From Limanda limanda (taxonomy: Eukaryota; Chordata; Actinopteri; Pleuronectiformes; Pleuronectidae), in contig NC_083642.1 in the NCBI RefSeq assembly GCF_963576545.1, positions 3,286,188 to 3,350,187 of the forward strand: a stretch of 64,000 bases of DNA, in the 5' to 3' direction. The notes under the pieces were generated by a model. It worked only from the letters and a program-made list of their open reading frames with translations, did no database searches and had not been told where the DNA came from. Positions 1-42,083 of the stretch are shown here, in pieces (within the stretch, counting starts at the first letter, position 1; each line of letters begins with the position of its first letter). Position numbers and translations under genes: made by a program.

Positions 1-570
1 ATGGAAACCCTGTGACCCCGTGACCTCTTCCATTAGAAACACTGACCTTTAGGGTTTATGGGTAAAGACGCCTTAAAGGGATAGTTCCACACAAAAATGA
101 AGATTCACTCATTATCTCTATTATAATGAGATTCACTCATTATTCACTCATTAACAATGTTTCTTCTGGAGTCTCAGGAGTAAACAGCGCTGCAGCTGAA
201 TCCAAAACGATGGTGACCACTTCTTCAAACCCCTCAGAGTTGGGTTTAACTTAGATTAATTTAGGGTTAGGTGTTCAGTTGTGATGATTGGGGTTAGGGG
301 GCGATAGAGGGAATACATGTAGGCCAATAAAAATACTCACTAGGGTTATTCCTTTCCACTTTTCTTATGTAGGACTACTTATTAAACACTGAATACTACA
401 TCTTCCTCTGTAGATATTGAATCAGTAGTTGGTGTCAGCAGAGATTTAAAGGTGAGTTATCGAGACCATCTTTGGTCTTCTTCTCATTCTCGCTCCTGAA
501 GGTTCACCAGAACACAACAGTAACTTCACCTGAGCTCCGTCGGGGGTGCGGCTGTGAACGCTGCTGCAGA

Positions 571-571
571 G

Positions 572-643
<72 letters not shown>
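571..643. repeat. (GA)n microsatellite
   Basis: Nearly pure GA dinucleotide run in the gene-poor left flank. A CT run of about 37 bases follows at 763-799. Confidence 0.9.
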
Positions 644-645
<2 letters not shown>

Positions 646-762
646 TCGGGGCCGTTTATCAGGAAGGTGAGACGAGGTAATTAGGGAAACATGGCCGGCT
701 CAGGTCCAGAGGTCACTTCAATCTGCAGTTCATAGCGATGAAGCCGCCTCGTGGCTGCTCTG

Positions 763-802
<40 letters not shown>

Positions 803-2077
803 ACGCTCTGCATTCTCCTCCACAGCAACACGTCGCACAACCCCCCCCCCCCCCCCCGTCACACTGATCGTGATTGATTTTTCACCCTCTGCTTGGTACA
901 GATATGGATTTACTTTAAGCACAGCAGTGGATTTGAGATGCAACGCCACACCTCGGCTATCATGCCACTGTTCCCCAACACGTGTGTATGTGTGGAGCTA
1001 CACTCCACAGCTGGCAGTGATTAAGTGGAGGGATCACCAGAGTCGTCCAGTTGTTACCTTCCCCAAGGAGCTGGTGTTTTCACCCCTGTGATTTGTTGGT
1101 TGGTTTGTGTATTTGTTTATAAGTTACACAAAAACTACTGAATGGATCATGGTGTAACTTGGCAGAAGGAGGTGGTTCGAGTCAGAGAATTGAAAGATAA
1201 GTCAAGTCGGCTTTGATTGTAATAATTCATCCGTTGAACTGTAAACAAAGTGAAATAGTGTTTCTGAATTAAATGAAAACAGAACAGAGCTATGAGGCGG
1301 TTGGCTCGTACAGTTTGAAGGTTCTGTACACACACCGGACTTCAACACTGTTTAAAGTCGTCATGATTGATGTAATGAAATAAATACAGATTAAGATACG
1401 ATACAACAATTTGCTAAGATTCAATAGAATATGAGACGATGCATTAAGATACGATAAGATACGATATGAGACATGACGATACACAAAGCTGCGATCTGCT
1501 ATGATCCGATAAGATAAGATGAGATAAGAAGCTGCAGAAAACAGGAAAGTACAAGTTAAATAAAGATTGAGTGTCTGTCGCTGGAGGAGCTGCCCAGTGC
1601 TGTGATGGTGTCCTGCTGAGGGGGGGGCGGCTTGTCCATCAGAGAAGACATCACTGTCCTCTGTCCCACCTCCTCCACTGGGTCAAAGGGCCGTCCCAGG
1701 ACCGAGCTCCCAGTGAGTCCAGGGTTAACCTACCCAACCCTAAACCTATGAATCCCGAAAAATGAATCCTAAGGAACCGAAATCTACGAGTCTGTGATTT
1801 GGTGACTTTCAGGCACTGGTGGAGTTATGAGCTCAACTGGGATTCCGTGTGTTTCAGATCTTTGTGTCCAGCAGCAGCAGATTCATCTTGTTCACTTTGT
1901 GCTCGTGTCAAACTTATTGTCCAAACACAGACAATAACTGAGGTAAAATCTGAAGCACGCACGATTTTTCTCCAGCTGAAATTAACGTCTCGCAGCTCGG
2001 TTCTGCGAGAGTGTGAGATGTATGATCACATGCAGGCGGAGACATTGTGTGGGAGGGTTATCTTATCATGATGCCGT

Positions 2078-2109
<32 letters not shown>

Positions 2110-2777
2110 GGTGATAAAGGCTAATAAGCGGATCATTCTGAAATAGTCTGTGTGTACGATAGTGTCAGAATCCAGAGGCAAACTGGAGATTGTTATAAAA
2201 CGTTTTTCAGTGGCAGAAACTGGACATTTCAATAAGTTAACAAGCCAACAAATGTTTGGGAGCAGAACAACGTAACTGTGTGTTTCTATCACTAACTTCC
2301 TCTCTGGGGTACAACAGTAAAACAGGCCGAATGTTTTTTGTCACTGCTCCGACGTCTTCTCCTGCTAAGAACAATAAAACAGCTCTTTTGTTTCTTTATG
2401 ATCTATAAACAGCTGGAGTTTCCTCCGGCGTGTGGATCAGTGTCTCTGTGGATGAGCCCTGGTGGTTTTAATGGGTTTGTATGTGGATGTGGATTCTTCC
2501 TGCAGCTGTGTGAGGACAAACAGGAAGTCAGATCATTCCCTTCGTCCTGCAGGGAAGACAAACGGGTCAATACGGTCCATCAATAATGAAACAGATGCAT
2601 GTTGTTGCTCCTCAGATGGAAAAAGGGCAGCGCAGGTGAAGCAGGAGGTCGTTCTGAGGATTCACGTCTTAAAGGAGAATTTCATGTTAATATCATTTAA
2701 ATCATGTAGAGGTTTAATATCACAGCCTCAGTGTGAGGAAACATGAACTCATGATCTATTTTTATCATTAATTATGA

Positions 2778-3157
2778 TCAGTGGAGGCAAGCAAACAAAT
2801 CAATGTACATTAAGTTTAACGTATTCATATTTATAAATGTTATTTGTTTTATTTAAATACAATGTACAGAAGTTATTCCATAAAACTACCTCAAGTATCA
2901 AAAGTACTAAAGAATGGACTGTGTCAATGTTAAAATATATATATGTAATATCATAATTTGTGCAGTTTCAGCTAATGCCACATATATTAATACAAACTGA
3001 TTTATGGAGTTGAAACTAGTAACTTGAGTAAAAAAGGACAATATCCTCTGAAATGTAAAGTAGTACAAGTATTACGTAAAAGGAAGTGTGTAAATAAAAG
3101 TATAGAAATGTATTTAAATACAGAAGTTGTGTAAATGTACCTAAACATTCCACCACT
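2778..3157. mobile_element. Degenerate hAT-like repeat
   Basis: The right end reads, on the minus strand, CAGTGGTGGAATGT followed by a GTACATTTAC-type motif, which resembles a very common teleost non-autonomous hAT family. The left end begins CAGTGGAGGCAAGC. Inside are AT-rich copies of the AAGTACT / ACTTGAGTAA motifs usual in that family. No clean 8-bp target duplication is visible, so the boundaries and family are tentative. Confidence 0.4.
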
Positions 3158-5415
3158 GCTTCTTATAACATTTTTATATTTTTTAAAAAGAGAATAAGTA
3201 CTAATGTCTTAGGTGACTTTTATTGTGAAAACTAGATACACTGAAAAATGCTTATTGTCTTCTGACCTATACTTCAAGTGGCTACACAAAAACTACAGTG
3301 GCTGAAATCTGATTGGCTCCTGAAGTCTTAAAACACATAAAACTAGTCACTAATGATACAAACAATGAATTTGACAATTTGGGAATAATTTCTGTTTTTT
3401 AAGCTTTATTTTGAAGAACTCTGAACTATTTTCTAAATATATATTCAATGTGATTTTTCATAGTAAAAAGCTTCCTAAATCAGGAGCTGTGCAGGTGACA
3501 TGTAATTGGTGCCTGTTTGTAAACTGGACCCTTGTTTGGCCTCTGAAGTGGATGAATCCTCTGTATTGACAGTTACAGTTTGTATTTCAGACCTAGAGAT
3601 GTGAACACTTCTTCCATCAGTGGAGATGGAACCATTAGAATCTATAGGTTCCTGATGACGTGTCCCAGCGTCATCGTGGCCCCTGATGAGAACCGAGCTC
3701 ATCTCCTATAGGTGAAGCCCTTTATGACCGAACGCTGATATAACAAACTCAATGTTTTAGGATCCGACCTCCTCGGCCTGCAGAGCTCATGCTATATCCG
3801 TAAGAGGACAGATGGCCGTCTCTGTTGGTGCAGTTCTTCTTCAGAGCCTCTCCGGGCCGATACACCCGGCATATGGACATGCATCACGGGTGGGGGGGTG
3901 GGGGGGTTCTGGCACCGGGCCCTCAGGAGGACACGCTGACAGGACCGGGGACGGGACGTTTGGTCCCCGGCCAACGGACACACTCAAGACCCAAAGTCCT
4001 GAGCAGACACATTCCACTTACATAAATGTCCCTGTGTCTCAGGACAACGGAGACGCAGTCGTCCCCGGCGGGGGGGGGGGCACTACCGGCCATCAGGTCA
4101 CGCATCTCGGGAAGGGTGGGGGTCACAGGGGTCAGGCGGCAGTCTGCCACGGGCCATTAGGACGAGGGCGGAGGGGCAGTTTATCCTCATTTAGGACGAC
4201 CTTGGTTGAAAGGTATCAGGATAGTTTTCCTCGTGTGTTGTCAGTGTATTTGAGCACCCCCCCCCCCCATCATCATCACTGGACCCCTCCCAGCTGAGGG
4301 GATTAACGGCCTCTGAAGGAACATCACAGGGAATCAAACCCACGGCTCGACTGGATCCATCTCACGGCAGCAGCGTCGATCCACCTCCAGCTCGGACGCC
4401 ATCCGTCTGTGTGAGAATTTTCCCAGGAAGAAAATCTCTTTGTATATAAACTCTCTGCTTGTTTACTTATATATCAGAGAATGAGCCGCAGACGCTGCAC
4501 TGCCACCTGGTGGTGAAAGGTGAACTGGATCTCTGCAGAGTTCAGCAGGTTTAATCAGATGCAAAGTTCTACACCAGTTCTTAGAGATGATGAAAGTGAG
4601 TCAGAGACTTTCTGCTGCGTCACATTAAAGCAGCTTTCAGGGTTTTTCTATTGATTTGAACTTATATAGAAACAGCTTTAGAATATTTTACACTACATCA
4701 GCCAAAAAGTTTGATTTTAGGGCAATGAAATCGTGACCATCTCGACCAGGATTCCACAGATAGAATCTATATCTACAGTAGAAACATATCAAACCCACTA
4801 GAATACAGGATCCTTCCAGTTTGAGCCTCACGTTTACATCTATGACACATTCGACATTTGAGCATCAGGGAAAATACCAAGAATGTTCAAAAAATATATA
4901 CATTTATTTAAACTTCATTTGAATTAGATATTTGTATTTGTAACTCCAGAAAATAATGTTTCTTAGCCTTTTGAGTTACAGCCACTTGCTCTTATGAGCC
5001 GGTTCAGACTAGTGTCACCAGTATAAACCAGTTGGGATGATGAGTCCTCACATTTATTGAGGTGCAACGTGAAATAAAGATGAATTCACAGCGTGTTCAT
5101 TATAATATAAATGAGCGAAGATTCTCAATCATCCAAAACTTTAATTATTTTAGTTTGAATTAGGACCTGAGCACTTAAAGTTCGAGAACCCTGTTTGAAT
5201 TAATCATATTATTAATGGCATTATTTGTCATTGACATGTTTGTGCAGCATATTAACATTTCCCCCTCATATTATATTATGAGTATTATTTCCCTTCATTG
5301 GTATTTTCATTGTTTAATTGTGTCATCAACACAACATCATCACATATATTTTCAAGGACACGACTGAATGTGTAAAGAAACAATGACTCGTGGGAAACGG
5401 TTCCCAATTTGAGGT

Positions 5416-7018
5416 TTTATTATTTGGAAAATGAAGTCTCAAAAAATCCAGGGATAAGTTTGAATAACAAGTGCACACAAATTCATAGTGAGGTGAAATA
5501 TAACGCTCAATGTTTAAGATCTGTCAAAATGCTCGTTTACACCAACGACGAATCCAAACCAGCAGCAGCAGGAAAAATCCATTTCAGCGAAGTCGACAGG
5601 TTCAAGTAAGACATGTGATTACAGTCTGTGTTAGTCCTTTAAGTTAAAAGCAGATTCAAAAAGAGAAAAAACAAACATCACGCAGAGAATGAATGAGCAG
5701 TGATTCATCAACACGAGAAGTCAAACATCAAGCGAGGCATTAAAAATGATTTCATCCAAACCGCAACACAACTTCAACCTAATGTGCGTCATCAAACTTA
5801 ATTTAAATAGATCTCGAACACGTCTTTACAAAGCATTTAACACTGATGAGCAAAGGAGCCGATGGAGAACACGCTAATCACGCCGGCGGAAATAAATCCA
5901 CCAAAGTAGAATCGTTTCAAATATTGAAAAAAAGAAGAAGCATTTTCACAATTAACACCATAAAAACAAAACTGGGTTTTCAAAGCAGATTTGGCCAAAT
6001 TCACCCAAATACTTCAAATCAAACAGCACATACTCTTTTCATTTGTTTTTACATGTTTGAGATTTCTTCCAGTTACACAGGAGGAAACCACGCGTACCTG
6101 AATCCACTTTGTTTAAACCAGCAGAATCTAATCTAAGCAACATCAATGTGCGACACAAAGGAACGTATTAAATACAGGGAGGGTGAGATATCGTCAACTA
6201 TGCAGGCAAACCTCATCACTAGAGGGGCGGAGGAGGAGGAAGAGGAGGAGGAAGAGGACCATTGAGAACTACAGTATTTAAAGAGTATGTACAACAACAC
6301 GTCTGCAGTCCGGCGGCTTCCTAACGTCTCTGACTGTTAAAAGTTAGTTTGGCTCAGTTACAGTTCATAAATACGAGAACCAGAATGACAAGCCACTACG
6401 TCACCTAAAATCTATTCTTACGCACTAAACCTGTTTGATCGGCATTTGTGGCATCGGGCAAAAAAAATAATAAACACACAAAAAAAAACAACTACTCTAC
6501 ACCGCACATCCAGTTTGTCGTCTTTCATTCAAATGACTCATCCCACTGAACATTTTACAGATTCACACGTCACTGACCGGAGGGATGGGTGTTGTTAGGT
6601 GGTGGCACTACGCTAGAGGAAGGAGTCAAGGTGCATACGAGTGGATCTGTTGGATGATGCACAGCCACTCACTCTCTGCTGCAGGCGCACGACACATGCA
6701 GAGCTATCGCAGCGCTTCTCACGCGTTAGGAAACCGAGCCGGGGATCTGGAACTCGAGTCAAGGCTGACCGTCGTGAGACCCACAACGAGGACCTGGGGA
6801 AACAAGTCGTCCTTTCATACACAAGAATCCAGCGGGCCGCAGCCTCGGCTCCGGCAGAAAGAAAACAGAGTGACGGGTTGTGGTGGTTTCTGGATCTCAG
6901 GTGAGAGTGTTGTGTTCCTCGGTGTGTGTCTGGTGCTGCGTGCACTCGTTCGTTGTGTGTTGTCGTGGTTGGTGTGAACTTGTATCATATGCCTGAGTGT
7001 CTGCCTCTAGATGTGCAC

Positions 7019-7066
<48 letters not shown>

Positions 7067-7118
7067 CAGTGTGTCTGAAAACTGCATCTATGGCACTACA
7101 CTGCGGGCGAGGGCCGGA
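5416..7118 (-). other. tspan31: Probable tspan31 3' untranslated region
   Basis: This is the stretch directly downstream of the tspan31 stop codon on the minus strand. It has no coding exon, contains a GT run at about 7022-7065, and ends at a candidate poly(A) signal AATAAA (minus strand, 5421-5416). The UTR extent is an inference from the signal and was not checked against transcripts. A shorter UTR is equally possible. Confidence 0.35.
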
Positions 7119-10100
7119 CTATAGGAAAGCACTGGGGTTGGCTCGTGGGTCCTTCTGGTTCCTGTAGCGCACGGCGAGCCACACGCCGAGGATCTGTGAG
7201 TGGGAGGAGCACACGGGTCAGAGAGGGTTCAGTTAGAGGAGGACACACACTGTGATATTCTGTCAGGAGAGAACGGGAATCGAACCTCGTCACAGATTCT
7301 CAAGTGAACTAAAGTAAAAGGTCTGACTCATCAGCTGAACTTATGCTCTGACGGACTCGTTTCGCACAATAACTGTGACGTCAACACAACAACTTTTCTC
7401 TTTGATGCTGGAGGTGTGAGACACGACTGGAGAAGGGAAATGAAAAACACAAACAGAGCAGTTTTGGCAGCGGCTTGTTTCCTCGGCCTCGGGCTCGTGT
7501 GTCTCTGCCGCGACAAATCAGTCGCAGAGTTTATCCACAGTTTCCTGCAGAATGTCTCACTCTTTACTCGCTGCAACTAGAGTCTCACCACGTTCATTAT
7601 GAAACATCACCGAGAGATGACTGATCCTGATAAAGATCAGCAGAGTGAACAGGGAGGGTTCACCGCTTTGGGGTTTTCTCAGAACTTGACCTCATTAATT
7701 CAGAAGTAAGCTACAGTCGACAACTTAAACTATGGATTCCTTCAGATTGTGTTGTTACTGTTGTTGCCTCGTGGAGCTACAGGAGGAGACTGTGTTTGAC
7801 TTCCTCCAGAATTATTTACTCCTCCATTAAATTCTCCATTTATCAGCCGGTGAAGTCCAACATGATGATATAAATCCAAACTAAGGGCAGGACTCCTGTG
7901 AACATCAAGTATCAAGCGGAGCCGAGCGTGTGCACGTTACACTGCGGCTCGGTAACCTCCAGGTTGAGTTATTATACATATTATTATAGTAGTAACGCCC
8001 TCTCACTTCACTGTTGAATGAGAGAATGATAGAAAGTTGTGGGTCTGAGGACGCTCACCTCTGTGAAGCTGAAGAAGAGCCCGACGCCCCCGAGGATCTT
8101 CAGAGCCTCGGTTGCATGATTCAGCATCATATCCCCACAGGAGTGACAGGAATGATCCTTTTTGCAAAACTGGATTGACGGACGAAAAAAGAGGAAGCGA
8201 CGGCCTTTAGTCATGAGCAGTGAGTCAACTGTGTGTGTGAGACCAGCTTAGCTCCTGAAATCTATTCTGAGAACTGCAGAGAGAGAGAGTGGCCTCCTTT
8301 GAACTGGGTCTGCACAGGAAAAACACAAATCTGTTTATCTACGATGCAAATTAACGGTATATTTAAAGACCAAATGGGACGAATGAAGCAGAAACTAAAT
8401 GCTGTTAATTTCTGCTGAAATTTAAATAATCACCTGTGCTGTTCAAGCAGGATTTTCATACAGAAGCTGAGAAATTAAAGGTTTTGTAAATGTTCTGTGA
8501 GCTCTTAAGGCAACAGCCAGGATTCAGGAGGTGGTTTTTCAAACTCTGACGGATGCAAAGATTGAAAATGTGACATTCATCACTTACAGCCGGGCAGTTC
8601 TGCACGTCCAGCTCAAACTGGGTCCGGCTGCTGGTCCCGTTCAGCAGCCCACAGCAGTTCAGTTGACTCTCCAGGTCCGTCTTGGTCTTGTTGTTCAACA
8701 TTCCCCACGTAGAGTTCAGAAGACCCTCCTGGAAAAGCAAGAGCAGAAAACAAAAAGTAAAAATCATGAACTAATCTAACAGCAAGTTATTTATGGAGAC
8801 GTGAACATGATCTGATTATTGATTGTCAATAAAGATGGAAAACGTGACTCCACTTCTTCCTCGTTCTTAAAACCAAACGCATCAGAAACATTAACACTGC
8901 CTCATGGAAGAGGCAGGGGTTATGACCTATACTGCAGACCGCCACCAGGGGGTGATCTGGATGTTTTGGCTTCACCTCTGGGAGCCGCCATGTCGTCCAT
9001 CTTTATTTACAGTGTGTGATTTTGTCGGAAGGTACGAGTCTGCTCACCTGCTGCCCGCGGTTCACCGCCAGACAGGAACAGGAAACTCCGAACTGGAAGA
9101 GGAACACGATGAAGAGAACCACCATGTACTGAGAGAGGAGGAGTCAAGGAAGCAACACGAGAACACGACAACACTGCAACACAATTACAACAACCCGCCC
9201 ACATGTACAAATGTTCCTTCACGTTCTGTGTGGAAGGATACGAAGAACAGCATCACTTGGTGGTGGTGAATCGCTCCGATGAGTCCGACGATGGCGATGA
9301 GCAGCAGGAAGAAACCCACCGCGATGACCCCCCCGATGATGTGGATGCTGGACACCAGGCCGAAGCCTTTCCCCCATGCTGCCACTCCGATCAGCAGCAG
9401 CCCCACCAGCTGCAGGGAGCACAGGACAGGAAGTGAGCCCGAGTCGTCGTCACGTGGTTAACACCAACGCCACGCTTCCTGTCAACACTGCTCGGGTCTC
9501 TGGGAAATCTCAGCTGATTCTAATTCAAGCGAAGATAAATAATGCAGGTGGAGCTCAGCCTCCGTCACAGAGACAGAAACCAGCCGAGTGGAAGTCTGGG
9601 TTTGAGGTTGAGAGGTTTTCACGTGGAACTGAATCATAAAATCGTTTCACATCATCAGAAACTAAACTCCTGTGAATACTCTCAACGATACAAATATTAA
9701 TTTAAACTTTATCAGGTCAAATCTGTGTTTTCTTTAGTTTTTGGCTCCACACAAGTTTCATTTGACTATTTTAAAAACACTATTTAACCACATCACTATT
9801 TATGTGTTATTGTACAAACCAAAACCCCAGACAACAGTGTCATGTCTCAATATTACAACGTCAACAAACGTTCAACTCCAATATTCATCTGTGACTATTT
9901 TCTTGATCAATCAAAGAATATTTGGTTTATAAAACAGAAGAAAACGTCCGGCCCACTTTCCCTCAGGTCCAGGAAAATGTCTTTGAATGTTTTTCTGACT
10001 CGGCAACGGATCATAAGACAAAAATTATTCAGTTTAGTGTAAAAAAAGAGAAAGAAAAGCAGCAGATCATAGAACTCCAGCGTGTAACCACCTTATGGGT

Positions 10101-11487
10101 TGAAATATGACTAGAACATTGAATTACAGATGAATTTCCTCAGTGTTAATACTGAACATGGAAGAGAACAGGATCAGCTCATTGTTAACACACGTCGAAC
10201 AGCGAGTGACAACAACAGACACAACTGTGTGATATGATGCAACTGGAAAGCGTTGTGTTACCTAACATGTTTTCTACAGGATCAACTAGGTCAACTTTAA
10301 AAACACCACAGACCAGTTGGTTAAACAAACAAACTGATTGAACACTTGTGGTTAGAGGTGAATCATTATTAATATCTCCTGACAGCCACACAACTATTAT
10401 CACTGTCTGCAGCAGGAAACACAACCTATTTATGACTCCCTAAATATTTATAGATGTTTTATTGTATCTCAAATGACTTTTTGGATTTAATAAATTGTAA
10501 CTTTATTCGTTTTTTTCAGTTACCGATAGAAAAACCACCTATGAACGAAGGTGTAACCCAGACAAGAAACATTTGTCTCATATGTTGTGTTATTGTTATG
10601 CATTGTACCTGAATATTAGTTTGTATAAATATATAAGTCAAAATCAAATAATCTCAAATACATTAAATGAAAGTAAGAGTTTACTTCACAACCATGTTTG
10701 GCTGAAATCACTTCTACACATATACTTTACAGCTCCGCTAAACAAACATCTTTGTAAATAAGCAGTAGAATAGTTATATAGTACTGCGTGTTGATATTAG
10801 ATATTGTAAATACATGTAAGTGGGAGTATTAGTGTTTCCAGATGTTGTTTGGATACAGATGTGTTGCACTGGATCACATCAGCACACACACACACTTGTC
10901 TCTCTATAGTTGTGAGGACACTCGTTGATACAACACACATCACTAAATACCTAAACCAGTTCCTAACCCTCAAACCAGCCTGTGACCTAGTGGGGACCAG
11001 TTAAATGTCCTCAGAAGGACGGTGGATCCACCACTGTCCTCACAGCTGTAGAGACACACACGCACACGCTCACACGCACTATGTTGTTGCAGATGAACCG
11101 GGTCAGCTGGCCTCTCGGCTAACGGGACCTCATGCTAATGGGGACAGCTAACGTGCTAATGGGGACAGCTAACGTGCTAGCGCCGTGCTAGCAGCAGCTA
11201 CGTGTCTCCTCACCAGTCCCACCAGTGTCCACAGCTACACGTGTCCCGGGGGTCTTCTACGGAAGTGACCGGGGGACAGACCGACCACCGCCGGCAGACA
11301 GGGACCGGGGCCGCGGGGAGCACAGGGCGGAATCATCAGTCACAGTCGTGCTAAGCTAAGCTAGCTAGCCCCGGCTAACGCGGCTAGCAGACAGTTAGCA
11401 TGATGCTCCATTTTGTCCACTCACCATATAAACCACGTTGAGGGAGCACAGCGCGTTCTTGGAACAGCTGAAGCCGCCGCACACCAT
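7119..11487 (-). CDS. tspan31: Tetraspanin-31, six coding exons
   Basis: Coding exons on the minus strand: 11487-11425, 9409-9242, 9128-9048, 8728-8588, 8169-8059 and 7193-7119. All are phase 0 with GT-AG borders, giving 639 nt and 212 aa (human TSPAN31 is about 210). The start [20 protein letters not shown] and the end [13 protein letters not shown] match the family closely. There are four membrane segments: about residues 13-38, 43-66, 78-100 and 179-200. The large outer loop (about 101-178) has the tetraspanin CCG motif at about 129-131 and further cysteines at about 149, 153, 159 and 162. Tetraspanins organise partner proteins in the plasma membrane; the specific partners of this one are poorly known. 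Upstream in-frame ATGs exist, but the chosen start matches known orthologues. The gene is divergent from agap2, as in human. Identification is secure; UTRs are not defined. Confidence 0.95.
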
Positions 11488-11591
11488 GTTCACGGAGCGG
11501 TTACGCGCGGCGGACACGCGCACGGGTCGGTAGTTTACAGGTAAAACGTGAAAGATCAGAACAGACGCGTCCGTCCCAGGGTGCTGCCCGA

Positions 11592-11599
11592 TGACGTCA
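11592..11599. promoter_or_regulatory. Perfect CRE palindrome at tspan31 promoter
   Basis: The consensus cAMP-response element TGACGTCA lies about 105 bases upstream of the tspan31 start codon in a CpG-rich stretch (about 11230-11620). A partial NRF1-like GGCGCATG lies beside it on the minus strand. The position fits a housekeeping-type tspan31 core promoter, possibly shared with divergent transcription towards agap2. The motif is seen directly; its activity is inferred. Confidence 0.5.
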
Positions 11600-11708
11600 G
11601 AGACATGCGCCACCACAACCACCCCCTCGGTCTGAGGAAGAAGCTCCACCAATCAGAGAGCAGGAGCACGATTAATGACACACTTTATTATTATTATTTT
11701 TATTATTA

Positions 11709-11752
11709 GGTCCCGAGCAGTGACAAACACAGGTCCTATTGAAATTGTTAGG

Positions 11753-11822
<70 letters not shown>

Positions 11823-12043
11823 CAAATTAATTGGCTTTTGAGGACTTTAACATGCTCAAATTCTTACTAAAATTGTGCAGAAAATTTGAAAGTGGTGAAA
11901 ATGTACTAATTCTGGTTATTGTGGTTGTTGTTCTGTATATGAAGGAGATAAAATGCTATATTTTTTTATTTTTTTTATGTATGAGGGATTATTTATATAA
12001 ACAGATGGTGTCTTGATGTGACTGGATGATGATTATTATTATC

Positions 12044-12084
<41 letters not shown>

Positions 12085-12420
12085 CATTAGGTCCCGAGCA
12101 GTGACAAACACAGGCCCTATTGAAATTGTTAGGATTATTATTATTATTATTATTATTGTTATTATTACTATTCAGACAAATGAATTGGCTTTTGAGGACT
12201 TTAACATGCTCAAATTCTTACTAAAAATGTGCAGAAAATTTGAAAGTGGTGAAAATTTACTTATTCTGGTTATTGTTGTTGTTGTTCTGTATATGAAGGA
12301 GATCAAATGCTATATTTTTTTATTTTTTTTATGTATGAGGGATTATTTATATAAACAGATGGTGTCTTGATGTGACTGGATGATGATTATTATTATCTTT
12401 ATTATTATTTAACATTTACA
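11709..12420. repeat. Tandem pair of a 381-bp unit with (TTA)n
   Basis: The motif GGTCCCGAGCAGTGACAAAC begins at 11709 and again at 12090, a shift of 381 bases. Each copy is followed by an ATT/TTA microsatellite (about 64 bases in the first, shorter in the second) and then an AT-rich segment that is nearly the same in both copies. The family is not identified. Confidence 0.8.
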
Positions 12421-12937
12421 GCCAGTGAAGTTTGTTCATACACTGTTTTCTTCATGTACGTTAGTGTTCACATTTACCTCTTTGCACATGTTTGTAGATT
12501 TCTGCTTGTTGTCTTATAAAGTTGTCATATTGTGTCCTAAAGTTGTACAGTTATCACAACTTCAGCTCATTATATATCACTCAATCATGTATTGATGCAT
12601 TTTTATAGGGGATATTTGCTCATAAAGATAGAGCTGGAATTTGTACTGGTTTTCAGAACGATAACCCTGTAACATTGTTGTGTTGGCACCACTCCGAAAA
12701 ATATGTGTATCATGTTTTTGTGCAAAGTTCTGAGGCAAGTTATCAAGCAAAGTAATTAAAATATATAACACACTTAAGAAGGAGGTAGAAGATTGTATTT
12801 ATTTAAAGGGTAAAGTAATGAGGAAAGACAATGCCCTCTATCTATCTATTATTATCGATTATATTATGATTAATGATAATAATCATAAAAACTTCAAGCA
12901 GGAATGGGCCCTTGCTTACGTCAGGGGGGGGGGTGAT

Positions 12938-12982
12938 GTGGTCTCACAGATTTGTAAACTTAAACCGAATCTGTGAGACCAC
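12938..12982. other. 15-bp perfect inverted repeat
   Basis: The arms GTGGTCTCACAGATT (12938-12952) and its reverse complement (12968-12982) flank a 15-base loop. A partial G-run/C-run match extends the stem. No gene product is associated with it. Confidence 0.75.
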
Positions 12983-13524
12983 TTCCCCCTAAACCTGTCA
13001 TCACTCGTTCTTTGGAAAACATCTTGCAATGTCAAAGAAGAAGGATTGTATTAACCTGCATCAATCATACAACCCTGTGTGTGTGTGTGTCTGTGTGTGT
13101 GTGTGTGTGTTACAGGCCAACGTGTCAGGAAGACAGTGACTTATTTCAGTTAAAAATCCTCTAATCGAGAGTCTGTACGACACTGAAACCCCGACTGTCC
13201 TCACGGAGTCAGCGATTGTGAGGATTGTGTCAGAATGAGGCCGACGTGTCTTCAGGAGTGAGATCACCGCAGCAGTCAGAGCACGGTTTGAAATCAGGAA
13301 GTGACTTCAGTTTGATTCAAACCTGCAGAGGAAACTGAGACACATCACTGTGTGCTGACGTTTTGTGGTCGGCAGTGAGAGAGCAGCTCCTCTCCCCTGA
13401 CGCTGCGTTGTCTGCTCTCCGTCCTCTCTCTCACTTCATCTCCTGGAAACAAACAGCCGGGGAATTCAAATGGGCTGAAACCAGCACTTTTTGCTTCACT
13501 TTTCAAACAGATCCACGTGTCAGG

Positions 13525-42083
<28,559 letters not shown>

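Larger units (their letters stand above)
1..5415. other. Gene-poor left flank
   Basis: No exon of a recognised family was found on either strand. Open frames are short and low in complexity. The stretch holds a GA run (about 571-643), a CT run (about 763-799), C and G homopolymers near 841 and 2080, a degenerate GATAAGATAC-like run at about 1385-1530, a probable old hAT-like repeat at about 2778-3157 and a GC-richer patch at about 3790-4320 without coding signs. By recalled human order cdk4 might lie beyond this side, but no kinase exon is visible. Confidence 0.5.
11488..13524. other. Intergenic head-to-head region tspan31/agap2
   Basis: About 2 kb separate the two starts. It contains the tspan31 promoter, two tandem copies of a 381-bp unit with TTA microsatellites (11709-12420), a hairpin at 12938-12982, a short GT run near 13077-13110, and the 5' leader of the PIKE-A-like agap2 exon. 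No other gene was seen. Confidence 0.6.

Noticed and set aside
1..7000. cdk4 expected next to tspan31
   Set aside because: No kinase motif (such as HRD or DFG context) was found in any frame.
13363..13524. Earlier in-frame ATG for agap2 at 13363
   Set aside because: The 54 extra residues show no similarity to AGAP N-termini, while MNSNSKS aligns with the short-isoform start.
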